From NCBI GenBank assembly GCA_959347315.1, contig OY365807.1, positions 33,415,660-33,479,659 on the forward strand: a stretch of 64,000 nucleotides of DNA. Reading direction: 5' to 3'. How positions within the stretch are numbered: position 1 is the first letter of the stretch; every line of letters starts with the position of its first letter. Of this stretch, positions 37,101-43,043 are shown one piece after another. A program made the translations under genes and the position numbers. The stretch comes from Bimastos eiseni. Its lineage: Eukaryota; Annelida; Clitellata; Crassiclitellata; Lumbricidae. Under the pieces are notes generated by a model. That model did no database searches. It was not told the origin of the DNA and worked only from the letters and a program-made list of their open reading frames with translations.

Positions 37101-39630
37101 GCACTAAGCACCTGAATACCGACATTCACACGTGCGAAGCACCTAATGTCGAGAGTGGAAAGGCGAAAAGGGAAAATGTTCAACCTGCTCTTTCAGCTGT
37201 GTTTGCAAAGCAGACATTGCAGCAACAGCACCTGCCATTATTGGCATGAATGGTGGTTGATTATAGTCAGTTATTCAATTATTTATTGTGTTACAGACTT
37301 GATCGCAAATTCGGCGTGAATTCTGTGTTTTTGGCCGCGAATAAGCCTTGAATTCTTAAATTTTTGAGCATGACAAATTTACAGCCCTGGTGATAGGAGC
37401 TCTCGATGCCTCCACTCATCTAAACAATCTTCTCCATGTCCCTTTTGCCTGTAGCTCCACCAGAAAGAACTGTGCTCTCTTGCTGGGCCTCTCGACCTGG
37501 AATAGCCTCCCTCTTGAGCTTTGCCTCTTTTCCAGGACCTTCTCTCTTATGTTGTTTCTCACCTTAGGATTGTTTACTTTAGCTATGATGTAATTGTGAG
37601 GGCAGCCTCTGAGTAGATTTCATGAATGAATGAATGAACTCTTATACATTTCTAGAATATGGACATGATCTGCAGTTTTTTTTTATTCTGTCTGTGTGTT
37701 GCTGTAAGGGCTATCGTTACAGACGGGCTTACATAACCACGCAAGGTCCACTACCGGAAACAACAGAAGACTTCTGGCGCATGGTCTGGGAACAAAATTC
37801 TACAATCGTGGTTATCCTGACGAAGCTGCGAGAACTTAACAGGGTCTGTCAGCTGTGTTTCTTATCTTCTCTTGTAAATAGGCATTTCAGTTCATGGCTT
37901 TTGCCACCTTGGCCACCACAAACTTCTTGTGACTTCTTTATTGTTCACAAAAATATAAGAATAATTCGTAAAATGCTTTTTGGTAAAAAAAAATTACATT
38001 GTTTAGGTGCAGATCTCTGATTGACAAAGTTTGTCATTAGATTAAAGAGTTAATGAGTTATTATTAATCTGGCAAAAAAAGTTCTTCAATTCTAGTATGT
38101 TTTAATAAAAACATGCAAGAAAGCTATTGGTAGCTACATTAACATTATCTTTGGCAAGGCATAGAAACTTGTTACTCAGCCTCTTGATTTTAAATAACTT
38201 TTTATTTTGAATGTTACTGCCTTTAGACTTTAGTATTAGTATCATTATTGTTAAAGCGCTTATTAAAAACCACACAAGTCACTGTTTGGCAGAGTTCTAA
38301 AACGCTTTGTGTAAGCGCTGCGATACAATGCACAGTAACTGTTGTAATCCTTTGCCATAATTCTCTATGCCATCAGATGTATAGATGATGGCTTGTTGCT
38401 AAGAAATCCGTTTCTGTTGCAGGAGAAATGCCACCAGTACTGGCCAAGTGAAAGGTCAGCCAGATACCAGTATCTTTTAGTTGATCCAGTTGCCGAGTAC
38501 AACATGCCGCAATACGTTCTGAGGGAGTTTAAAGTGACCGATGCAAGGGTGAGTCTCGGCACTTCAGTCGAACATTATTTTCCTCAAAATACCGATCTAG
38601 TAGCTATGCACACATCAATTGCTTAATCATTTAACAACGAGCGGCATTGGTTTCTCAGTCACTTTTCTGTCAATTACTGAATCATCAATGACAAGAAAAT
38701 CATTGTACAATCTAATGATTTTGCTGAATTTGCCCATTTAAACTGTCAGTCGACCGAGTCGTATATTTCAATCACATTGCAGGATGGCCAGTCACGAACA
38801 ATTCGTCAATTCCACTTCACTGATTGGCCAGAGCAGGGGGTTCCTAGTTCGGGAGAGGCCTTCATTGATTTCATTGGTCAAGTACATAAGACGAAAGAGC
38901 AGTTCGGCCAGGATGGACCAATCACAGTGCACTGTAGCACTGGAGTTGGTCGAACTGGGGTATTTGTGGCGCTCAGCATTGTTCTGGAACACATTCGTTA
39001 CGAGGGTGTAGTCAACATTTTCCAGACTGTCAAGTTGCTTTTAATTCAACGACATTCCATTGTCCAAACGCAGGTAAATCAGTTGTCAATTTCTTGTTAG
39101 GTGCCCAGCCTTACTTTTAACTATTCTCTCCTATGGTGATATATGAGCAGTAGGTTTCCATTCCCCTGTGCTTGCAGGTCTAAACCAGTCTTAAAACCCT
39201 GTAACAAACAGACAGATTGGTTTCCAATACATTTCACTATTCGCTGGTTGTTAAAGTGTTAAATCATGGTAAGCCATGATTTGAATCGTATGAAATTCTT
39301 TGTTTTCATAACACAAGACCCAAACTAAAATGTTGGTTTTTTTACGTTCATATTATGATGTTATTGTGCCCACAATGCATTTCCAAGCGGTTCAATAAAG
39401 TACATACTTACTTATTTACTTTGTTCTGTACCCGATGCTCGTATTATGTCAACTGTTAACCTCTAATCAATTTACATTAAAACTGTTTTGGAGAAGTTTG
39501 CTTAGTGTTGGGAGGCATTAATGAGATCAGCTGGAATAATTCTAAATGTATTTTGTTTTGTTTTTAGGATCATTATTCCTTTTGCTACCTTGCAGTGCTT
39601 GAGTACCTCCGGTCATTTGATCAGAACTGA
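8254..39630 (+). CDS. Lar: LAR-type (type IIa) receptor protein tyrosine phosphatase, multi-exon, 5' end missing
   Basis: Single-pass cell-surface phosphatase of the LAR/PTPRD/PTPRF/PTPRS family. In known members the ectodomain binds heparan sulfate proteoglycans and synaptic or axonal partners, and the cytoplasmic D1 removes phosphate from tyrosines. I assembled 24 exons with consistent AG/GT borders and phases, giving about 1,482 residues. Approximate layout: Ig1 1-101, Ig2 102-196, Ig3 197-286, four FN3 domains 287-686, membrane-proximal module 687-804, transmembrane exon 805-860, juxtamembrane 861-900, D1 about 901-1220, D2 about 1235-1482. D1 keeps KNRY, WPDHG and [11 protein letters not shown]2 has WPEQG and [10 protein letters not shown], so it is probably inactive or weak. 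Most relatives carry eight or nine FN3 domains; here there are four plus one divergent module, so it is a short form or FN3 exons were missed. The first exon enters in phase 1, so the signal-peptide exon is upstream and unseen. The family call is secure; orthology to one vertebrate paralogue cannot be decided. Confidence 0.96.
8560..10530. other. LAR intron after Ig1
   Basis: No exon seen. It has several spaced copies of ATTGGTACAGAG or close variants (8,690-8,815) and a (TC)n(TA)n microsatellite at 10,303-10,362. Confidence 0.6.
10303..10362. repeat. (TC)n(TA)n compound microsatellite
   Basis: A pure CT run passes directly into a pure TA run. Confidence 0.95.
10531..10704 (+). CDS. Lar: LAR exon: Ig domain 2, first half
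   Basis: Acceptor is GTGTTTCAG and donor is GTAGAA; phase 1 to phase 1, 174 bp. It contains [11 protein letters not shown] followed by [10 protein letters not shown], closely matching the LAR Ig2 B-C strand region. The second cysteine is supplied by the next exon. Confidence 0.95.
11516..11622. repeat. TA-rich microsatellite with a duplicated block
   Basis: TA runs in which the block ACGTAATATATACGTG occurs twice (about 11,530 and 11,585), so the array grew by block duplication as well as slippage. It lies 55 bp before the second Ig2 exon. Confidence 0.9.
11676..11786 (+). CDS. Lar: LAR exon: Ig domain 2, second half
   Basis: 111 bp, phase 1 to phase 1, donor GTATGG. It encodes the Ig2 closing strands, including [15 protein letters not shown] and NLYVR. 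Splitting Ig2 across two exons leaves room for the small alternative peptides that vertebrate LAR genes insert here, but none was recognised in the 971-bp intron. Confidence 0.95.
12280..12549 (+). CDS. Lar: LAR exon: Ig domain 3
   Basis: 270 bp, phase 1 to phase 1, acceptor GTAAATAG and donor GTAAGT. It is a complete Ig domain with [17 protein letters not shown] and [10 protein letters not shown]. This is one of the strongest matches to the LAR family in the window. Confidence 0.97.
12997..13998. mobile_element. hAT-like DNA transposon, about 1.0 kb, non-autonomous
   Basis: Terminal inverted repeats CAGGGCTGTTAATATTG (left) and ATTGTTAACAGCCCTG (right). Flanks CCAGGGGA (12,989-12,996) and GTAGGGGA (13,999-14,006) match at six of eight positions, as expected for an aged 8-bp hAT target duplication. 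Both subterminal regions are full of TATTGGTAT-like motifs. No transposase frame remains. Confidence 0.7.
14030..14620 (+). mobile_element. LINE fragment (L2/CR1-like), C-terminal reverse transcriptase part
   Basis: A decayed frame includes [14 protein letters not shown], the characteristic HWLPV motif near the end of L2/CR1-type reverse transcriptases, followed about 180 bp later by ASPKFWNL (usual form GPxLWNSLP). Broken by stops and frameshifts. Confidence 0.6.
15120..15315 (+). mobile_element. SINE-like repeat, copy A
   Basis: Shares ordered blocks with 31.80-32.05 kb and 54.96-55.20 kb: ACAAGTTATT, ACATTATACATCTGATTCAA, AACGCTGCCAC, AGAAGGATTAGTCAACC and GGGATTGAACTTGGTTCC. The last block resembles a tRNA-type B box. 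Confidence 0.6.
16032..16322 (+). CDS. Lar: LAR exon: FN3 domain 1
   Basis: 291 bp, phase 1 to phase 1, acceptor TGTTTTCCAG and donor GTTTGA. It starts ALPNPPTDL and contains [25 protein letters not shown] and NIGRG, the usual FN3 landmarks and a clear match to the first FN3 of LAR proteins. Confidence 0.96.
16323..18965. other. LAR intron between FN3-1 and FN3-2
   Basis: No exon seen. It holds a (GATT)n run (16,966-16,988), a LINE tail remnant at 17,815-17,890 in reverse orientation, repeated GATGGCTTCT-type motifs from 18,380 to 18,740, and a CAGA microsatellite (18,744-18,790). Confidence 0.6.
17815..17890 (-). mobile_element. LINE 3' tail remnant
   Basis: ACATTTATATAGCGCCCCTC, then CTCAGAGGCACTCTCTAAGC: the reverse complement of the LINE tail, with no reverse-transcriptase sequence attached. 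Confidence 0.5.
18966..19259 (+). CDS. Lar: LAR exon: FN3 domain 2
   Basis: 294 bp, phase 1 to phase 1, acceptor GTTATCAG and donor GTACGC. Landmarks are [44 protein letters not shown] and GPGPWS. The spliced frame differs from the longest unspliced frame across this stretch. Confidence 0.95.
19900..20570 (-). mobile_element. Non-LTR retrotransposon reverse-transcriptase fragment
   Basis: On the - strand, [12 protein letters not shown] (20,350-20,390) and [13 protein letters not shown] (20,235-20,275) appear in the right order and spacing for reverse-transcriptase motifs, including the FADD catalytic box. Further on it has [16 protein letters not shown]. Stops interrupt the frame. It differs in type from the L2/CR1-like copies. 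Confidence 0.7.
20700..21110 (-). mobile_element. LINE C-terminal fragment (L2/CR1-like)
   Basis: The - strand reads [20 protein letters not shown], a clear version of the GPxxWNSLPxEIR motif at the end of these reverse transcriptases. Confidence 0.65.
21725..21838. mobile_element. hAT-like terminus (one end)
   Basis: Ends in ATATTTGGTGCATCTCTA, a widespread hAT terminal sequence, preceded by ATTCG-rich sequence. I found no matching inverted left end nearby. Confidence 0.35.
22196..22489 (+). CDS. Lar: LAR exon: FN3 domain 3
   Basis: 294 bp, phase 1 to phase 1, acceptor TATTTCCAG and donor GTGAAA. Landmarks are [29 protein letters not shown] and [18 protein letters not shown]. Which FN3 of an eight-domain relative this matches cannot be fixed by eye. 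Confidence 0.93.
22490..23379. repeat. Degenerate tandem array carrying POU-octamer motifs
   Basis: From about 22,973 to 23,345 a roughly 20-bp unit (GTTATTCATTTGCATACT) recurs imperfectly. Five copies keep the exact octamer ATTTGCAT. The intron also holds a LINE tail remnant at 22,855-22,925. The array ends about 35 bp before the FN3-4 exon. Confidence 0.65.
23380..23486 (+). CDS. Lar: LAR exon: FN3 domain 4, first half
   Basis: 107 bp, enters in phase 1 and leaves in phase 0 at TACAAG/GTCAGA. It encodes [18 protein letters not shown] and GIQHYK, the first strands of an FN3 domain. A minisatellite starts within a few bases of the donor. Confidence 0.9.
23498..24446. repeat. About 64-bp minisatellite next to the FN3-4 exon donor
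   Basis: About 15 copies of a unit with CTCTTCAGTGTCATCGGTCG and TTGACCTCATGTGTTGTCAT. Some copies lack a short internal segment. The array starts about a dozen bases after the exon donor at 23,487. Confidence 0.95.
24447..25462. other. Intron remainder with LINE tail and TA microsatellite
   Basis: LINE tail remnant (reverse orientation) at about 24,935-25,000 and a long pure TA run at 25,036-25,112. No coding sequence seen. Confidence 0.6.
25463..25676 (+). CDS. Lar: LAR exon: FN3 domain 4, second half
   Basis: 214 bp, phase 0 to phase 1, acceptor TTGTTTCAG and donor GTTTGT. It completes the FN3 domain with [18 protein letters not shown] and [11 protein letters not shown]. The spacer between the half-domains holds a long charged segment ([12 protein letters not shown]). 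Confidence 0.93.
25980..26280 (+). mobile_element. LINE 3' end (L2/CR1-like)
   Basis: Frame with [18 protein letters not shown] and LRLSCFLP, then a stop, GAGCGCCTCTGATTATGAG and GTGCTATATAAGTTTT. This copy links the reverse-transcriptase end to the short tail seen alone elsewhere in the window. Confidence 0.75.
26394..26569 (+). CDS. Lar: LAR exon: membrane-proximal module, part 1
   Basis: 176 bp, phase 1 to phase 0, acceptor CTGTTTTAG and donor GTACGG. It contains [19 protein letters not shown], matching the divergent FN3-like region before the membrane in LAR proteins. The RLAR within it fits a minimal R-X-X-R furin-type site; relatives are cut near here at a much more basic stretch, so cleavage is only a suggestion. 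Confidence 0.9.
26667..27160. mobile_element. hAT-like MITE
   Basis: Inverted ends TAGGGTTGTTAATACCGG and CCGGTTATTGTTTAACATCC plus CTA. Flanks TTATGATG (26,659-26,666) and TTCTGATG (27,161-27,168) match at seven of eight bases. 494 bp, no coding capacity, 97 bp from an exon end. Confidence 0.75.
27353..27392. repeat. (GATA)n microsatellite
   Basis: About ten GATA units with one GATG interruption. Confidence 0.95.
27783..27959 (+). CDS. Lar: LAR exon: membrane-proximal module, part 2
   Basis: 177 bp, phase 0 to phase 0, acceptor TTCTTAACAG and donor GTAAGC. It contains [36 protein letters not shown] and YTAEN, the expected sequence just before the LAR membrane anchor. Confidence 0.93.
27960..29170. 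other. LAR intron before the transmembrane exon
   Basis: Holds a CAGA-rich repeat segment (28,545-28,580) and a short frame starting [10 protein letters not shown] at 28,801 that runs to a CAG/GTGCTA site at 28,881. See findings. No other coding sequence seen. Confidence 0.5.
29171..29337 (+). CDS. Lar: LAR exon: transmembrane helix
   Basis: 167 bp, phase 0 to phase 2, acceptor GTTTTAATAG and donor GTACAG. A Ser/Thr-rich stalk leads into an uninterrupted hydrophobic helix, from [16 protein letters not shown] at about 29,255 to ILFILFF at 29,336. This is the single membrane span of the receptor. Confidence 0.95.
29338..30717. other. LAR intron after the transmembrane exon
   Basis: Contains GATT, GACT and GGCT tetranucleotide runs at 29,428-29,520. 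The - strand frame at 30,085-30,453 has no recognisable domain and lies in an intron, so it is not called. Confidence 0.5.
30718..30839 (+). CDS. Lar: LAR exon: juxtamembrane segment
   Basis: 122 bp, phase 2 to phase 1, acceptor TTTTTGCAG and donor GTAGGC. It begins with the basic stop-transfer stretch RDSRQKRK and ends [16 protein letters not shown], a segment strongly conserved in the LAR family. Confidence 0.95.
31108..31406 (+). CDS. Lar: LAR exon: wedge and start of phosphatase D1
   Basis: 299 bp, phase 1 to phase 0, acceptor CTTTCCGAAG and donor GTATGC. It contains [40 protein letters not shown] (the phosphotyrosine-recognition loop), SDYINANY and AYIATQ. All are classical PTP motifs. 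Confidence 0.97.
31407..32359. other. LAR intron inside D1, with SINE-like copy
   Basis: Contains the SINE-like copy listed at 31,800-32,050. No coding sequence seen. Confidence 0.6.
31800..32050 (+). mobile_element. SINE-like repeat, copy B
   Basis: The fullest copy of the three: TCAAACTGACAAGCC, ACAAGTTATTACAGGAGTCG, GCAAGGCGCCATTATG, AACCAATGCTGCCACC, GAAGAAGGACTAGTAAACC and GGGAATTGAACTCGGTTCCT in order. Confidence 0.65.
32360..32458 (+). CDS. Lar: LAR exon: phosphatase D1, DFWRMVWEQ segment
   Basis: 99 bp, phase 0 to phase 0, donor GTAAGT. It contains [17 protein letters not shown] and [13 protein letters not shown], the PTP motif that packs under the active site. Confidence 0.96.
32727..32846 (+). 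CDS. Lar: LAR exon: phosphatase D1, KCEQYWP segment
   Basis: 120 bp, phase 0 to phase 0, acceptor TGATCATCAG and donor GTAAGC. It starts [15 protein letters not shown] and ends [10 protein letters not shown], the expected D1 core beta-sheet segment. Confidence 0.95.
33213..33367 (+). CDS. Lar: LAR exon: phosphatase D1, WPD loop and catalytic cysteine
   Basis: 155 bp, phase 0 to phase 2, donor GTGAGT. It has WPDHG with the general-acid aspartate and ends PVIVHC, with the nucleophilic cysteine codon at 33,363-33,365. The intron interrupts the P-loop immediately after this cysteine. An alternative acceptor CTAG three bases upstream would add one glutamine. Confidence 0.96.
33785..33920. repeat. 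TGTC/TCTG microsatellite
   Basis: A long compound run of TCTG with TGTG and TCTC variants, preceded by ATAAATAAAGAGAGAATTC. Confidence 0.95.
33968..34345 (+). repeat. Direct duplication of a roughly 105-bp block
   Basis: 33,968-34,075 and 34,236-34,345 share GAAACCTTC, GGGGAACACCT, AGAGGGGT or CGAGGGGT, the GTGAA-CCC block and AAAAAACCTGTCT in the same order. A stretch of about 160 unrelated bases lies between them. Confidence 0.7.
34513..34798 (+). CDS. Lar: LAR exon: phosphatase D1, P-loop and Q-loop
   Basis: 286 bp, phase 2 to phase 0, acceptor with a T-run and AAACAG, donor GTAAGT. It completes the P-loop (SAGVGRTG), so D1 reads [10 protein letters not shown] and should be active. [20 protein letters not shown] carries the conserved structural motif, and VQTLDQY is the Q-loop, with Leu where relatives usually have Glu. 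It ends in the D1-D2 linker. Confidence 0.97.
34799..36010. other. LAR intron between D1 and the D2 linker
   Basis: AT-rich. It has a TACTGTACTAC-type tandem at 35,805-35,850. Nothing coding seen. Confidence 0.6.
36011..36107 (+). CDS. Lar: LAR exon: D1-D2 linker and start of D2
   Basis: 97 bp, phase 0 to phase 1, acceptor TTTGTTTCAG and donor GTGAGA. It contains [20 protein letters not shown]. The D1 tyrosine of KNRY is leucine here, a change typical of LAR-family D2 domains that lowers phosphotyrosine binding. Confidence 0.94.
36639..36715 (+). CDS. Lar: LAR exon: phosphatase D2, DYINAS segment
   Basis: 77 bp, phase 1 to phase 0, acceptor TTGTTTTTTAG and donor GTAAGT. It encodes [20 protein letters not shown], a near-invariant LAR D2 sequence. 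Confidence 0.96.
36716..37708. other. LAR intron inside D2, with LINE end
   Basis: Contains the LINE 3' end at 37,390-37,640. Apart from that, 36,960-37,260 reads like decayed transposon sequence. No exon seen. Confidence 0.55.
37390..37640 (+). mobile_element. LINE 3' end (L2/CR1-like)
   Basis: Frame with [17 protein letters not shown] (the GxSxWNSLPLE motif), then a stop, GCCTCTGAGTAGATT and a short (ATGA)n tail just before a LAR exon. Confidence 0.7.
37709..37843 (+). CDS. Lar: LAR exon: phosphatase D2, [12 protein letters not shown] segment
   Basis: 135 bp, phase 0 to phase 0. It encodes [20 protein letters not shown] and [13 protein letters not shown]. The donor reads AGG/GTCTGT, weaker than the other donors in this gene; no better one in frame was seen nearby. 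Confidence 0.94.
37844..38422. other. LAR intron inside D2
   Basis: AT-rich, nothing recognised. The neighbouring introns at 36,108-36,638, 38,549-38,782 and 39,074-39,567 are equally plain. Confidence 0.6.
38423..38548 (+). CDS. Lar: LAR exon: phosphatase D2, KCHQYWP segment
   Basis: 126 bp, phase 0 to phase 0, acceptor CTGTTGCAG and donor GTGAGT. It contains [17 protein letters not shown] and [17 protein letters not shown], almost identical in pattern to other LAR D2 domains. Confidence 0.97.
38783..39073 (+). CDS. Lar: LAR exon: phosphatase D2, pseudo-active site
   Basis: 291 bp, phase 0 to phase 0, acceptor CACATTGCAG and donor GTAAAT. It contains [10 protein letters not shown] (Glu replaces the general-acid Asp, as in other LAR D2 domains) and [10 protein letters not shown], with the cysteine codon at 38,933-38,935. 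The D1 alanine of the P-loop is threonine here, which is unusual even for D2. D2 probably serves as a docking and regulatory domain. Confidence 0.96.
39568..39630 (+). CDS. Lar: LAR last coding exon and stop
   Basis: 63 bp, phase 0, acceptor TTGTTTTTAG. It encodes [20 protein letters not shown] and then TGA. Length and sequence match the usual C-terminus of LAR D2, so the receptor ends at its normal position. Confidence 0.96.
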   Translation, partial: DHYSFCYLAVLEYLRSFDQN

Positions 39631-40820
39631 CCATTTTGCTATAACTAATGCCATCATGAAATTGATTTGTACAAAATTATGCATAATGCAACAGTTTAAC
39701 ATTATCCTATTTTGAACTTATTACATCATATCTGTGATAACATGACAGAATATTACTGTGAAATTTTTACCAGGCGGAAATTAGAGCAAAAAGCACACTG
39801 CATCATGCAAAAATACAAATAGAAAGATTAAACTTTGCAGATGCTACACAGTACAACATTTAGTCTAGGCCTATTGTAAAAAGATTGGAGGGTCAAGAAA
39901 CACGAGTATAATTTCAGATTAACAGTCGATTATCAGAAATGAGATATTGGATCAGTTTTACTATGTAGACCTTTGACATAATCTGTATTCAAATTTCAGT
40001 GTCGAGCAGAGAATAATGTGAAGCTAGTGTTACAGTTTTCAGCCCATACTATGGTACATACTTTGCATGGATTTTATGTACGTCTAATATATATCTCAGT
40101 GAATGGTCTGTATTTCACAGGATTGTATTGCCTTTGAACACTTTTACTTTTAATGATTAATATTAATTATTTCATATATCCCAAAAAGCTAATAAATGAA
40201 AAGGCATCATTTGTGCAGTGATGATTTGCACAGGGTCTTTACAAAGTGATTGTCAGAGGGAGGGGTTCGATCTGTACACTTCAGCAAAGGCTTCTTGTGA
40301 TTGAATGTTTCATGTCATTTATCATCTTGGAGACATTTTACACACCCGAAATGCTACATAGACTACAAAGAATGATAAAAACATTTAAAGAATAACAAGG
40401 AGCTCAATTCCAAATTATTACCCAGACTCAGCTGTTCAAAAGCAGAACAGAGTTTAACAGGTCATCCATACAGTCGCAATAACGTTCCCTCATTCCCTTT
40501 GAGGACACCCTGCATACCAAGGCCTTGATTATGTTTCCCTGTTGATCGTGCACAACTAATTGTGATTGTTGATACAACTGACCTTTGATATTCTGGCCTC
40601 TATCAGCAAAAGCACTAATCAAAACCAACTGCTGGTAACTGAAGTCGGTGTTCAAGGCACAGGCTTGATGAAATAATTAACTTTAAACAGCAATACCCCT
40701 CAACCCTTCTTTACAAAGGTTCTTTGTAGTTGACTCCCCAATTTGAGAATGTTTGTCTATCAGAATGTATTGGGAGTTGCTGGCAAAACATATTTAAAAT
40801 AAAGAATCAAAACCTACAAA
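39631..40820 (+). other. LAR 3' UTR
   Basis: AT-rich sequence with no long open frame lies between the LAR stop codon and the AATAAA at 40,798. The exact cleavage point cannot be seen. An earlier AATAAA-like site near 40,190 could give a shorter form. Confidence 0.6.
40798..40803 (+). terminator. Polyadenylation signal AATAAA of the LAR gene
   Basis: Canonical AATAAA 1.17 kb after the LAR stop codon. It faces the AATAAA of the opposite-strand gene, about 25 bp away. Confidence 0.5.
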
Positions 40821-42921
40821 ATGGTTTATTCTTTAATACACGTGTATTTGCAAAAATCGCAAAGAAATACAAACACAAAGAACTGTTTTTTAGCATCAAC
40901 GTATATTAATCCTTATAAATAACATTAATAAAACTAAAAATCTATTCTCGATTAAATCATTGCAACATAACAAAGCAACAAAGAAACAACAACAACAAAA
41001 AAGCTAAGAAAATGGTATTCTGATGCTGTCATACAAATCAAAATCATTCACATACTCAACTTCAGCCTAATTTACGGAATTCCCTTTGAAAGTTTGTCAA
41101 TGCAAATTAAATAAATCCACAATAGATAGACTAGTAGGAAGTCCAGACCCAGAATAGAAATGTCTATGACATTCCATCCTGGACTGCCCGTATATAAACG
41201 TCAAAGATAGGAGAGACAAATCTGTAGAGAGCTGCAGCTGTATTGCCACCCTTCAATATTTTTCTTACAGATTTACAAAATTGTAGTTATTCCATATTAA
41301 AATAGATTATAATAATGAATGCATGCCCTATGTTGAACTTGTTTCTGCCAAGAGACTTCACAGACCTAATGGAAACATACAAACTACAGATTCATAAAAG
41401 GGACATTAATTTTGGAGACAAGATTGCCTCAAAGTATCACAACACAAAACCATAGCCAAACACAGTTAACAGGCAGTCATGTTTAAAAGAACCAGTAGTC
41501 AGGCACATGGTCCACATATTTACAACACTCTTCTGCTTAGCAGAACATCGCAACACGACTAGGTACTGTAATCTAAATTTCACAGCAGCACAACAGATTG
41601 TTGTGGTATATAAGAAAAATGTAACTAGCCATAATTATGTGTGTTTACCCAGCAACAAAGTTTTTGTCCACTGCTGTAAACAGATAACCTCAAAAGCCAC
41701 ATTGCATGGTACAGATAAAGCCCATATTGCAGTATTCCCTTCGTATATCATATTTGTGGGCTTGCATAATTCCTGCTTGGACTTTCGTATGTCTTACAGT
41801 TGATGCTTCAGAAGATTGCTTCAGATTCTCTCATTTACTGATCCCAAGTGGAAACACTGGTGACTTCTAGTGAAGGATTCAAACCCTGTGAAGGTTGCCT
41901 GTACCTTGGATGTGGCCCTGAACATTAGGTGCATGCATACAGTTCAACAATCAACATAACCACCATTTTTTCAATAAAACACTTTCTAACAAAGGAAACG
42001 GTTTATATATTTTGCCTCTGTAAAAAAATGACTCCATGCAACAAAAAACACAAAACACTGTCCACTTAACTAACAGTCTCTGGATATGGTGCTCTGTAAG
42101 CAAAGCTACATTTTCAAGTAAATACACGTGCGGCTTCAAATTAAACGAAACAAAAACGTGTTTACCAAAGACCTAAAGAACCTATAAAAATTGGAAAGCA
42201 ACTGTCTTTAGTGCATAGCCCTCATCACATACATTTATCTGTAATAAACAGAAATACTGCACAAGGTTCAACAAGTTTACACAATTTCCTCTCGACCACA
42301 TCAAGAAGGAATAATAATTCGAGACATGAAAACACTAAACAGTCAGCTTATCTGGCACTTTCAAATGAAATGAGAAGCATCATCTACTCATTGCAGCTCT
42401 GCCCTTACATCCAATAATTTTCAAATACAGAAGTATCTTTTACAAAAGTAATCTCAAAGCCACAGATGTCTCAGATCTCTATGTTGAACTGAATGTCTTT
42501 CCTGTAGCATTTTCACTCTTGTTTAAGCATATTTTCTTCTCTATTTCCAATCAATTAACAATTGTTTACATTATTACCCTAACAAGGTATTGCAGCTGCT
42601 CCGTGTCCTTATGCCACCTTTGCCATACGTTTTTTCTCCCTCATTTCAATAATACTCTTTGCCAATGCTGCAGGCAAGGCATCAAATAACCAGCTTCTCA
42701 CAAATTCTCAGTAAAAAAATGTTTATCCCTGAGAAATTGTAACACAAATCCAGGATCAAACCGGCACGGGTCAAAAGGTTAATTTAACAGATTAAATCTC
42801 AAATGGAAATGGAAATCAATGCCAGAAAAGGTTCATGTGTTCAATACAGAACAACCAATTTTTAATTTATAATCCAGGCACCAAAGTCTTCTGTTCCTTC
42901 CCTTCAGTTGGACAACTGGCT
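40810..42921 (-). other. Likely 3' UTR of the minus-strand gene
   Basis: AT-rich sequence between the - strand stop codon and its nearest AATAAA, with no supported coding sequence on either strand. The + strand frames at 41,507-41,803 and 42,211-42,417 show no recognisable domains. The extent is inferred from the poly(A) signal only. Confidence 0.45.
40825..40830 (-). terminator. Polyadenylation signal AATAAA of the minus-strand gene
   Basis: TTTATT on the + strand reads AATAAA on the - strand. It is the only exact one I noticed between here and the - strand stop codon at 42,922, implying a 3' UTR of about 2.1 kb. Confidence 0.45.
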
Positions 42922-43043
42922 TCAGCTGGTGCACGGCCAGCAAGGGTCGGCAGCAAGGTCAGCCTCAGTCTCAGGTGGCTCCCTCAAAATGAAACCAAAG
43001 GCCCAACAAGGACAGCAGACAATCCATCCTGCCAAGCACAGCC
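42922..43043 (-). CDS. Minus-strand gene, last exon with hydrophobic tail
   Basis: 122 bp, acceptor AATGAATTTCAG. In the phase set by the upstream exon it encodes LCLAGWIVCCPCWAFGFIL, an acidic stretch with REPPETEADLAAD, then PCWPCTS and TGA at 42,922-42,924. Other frames also stay open for a while, so the choice rests on phase continuity. Confidence 0.55.
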
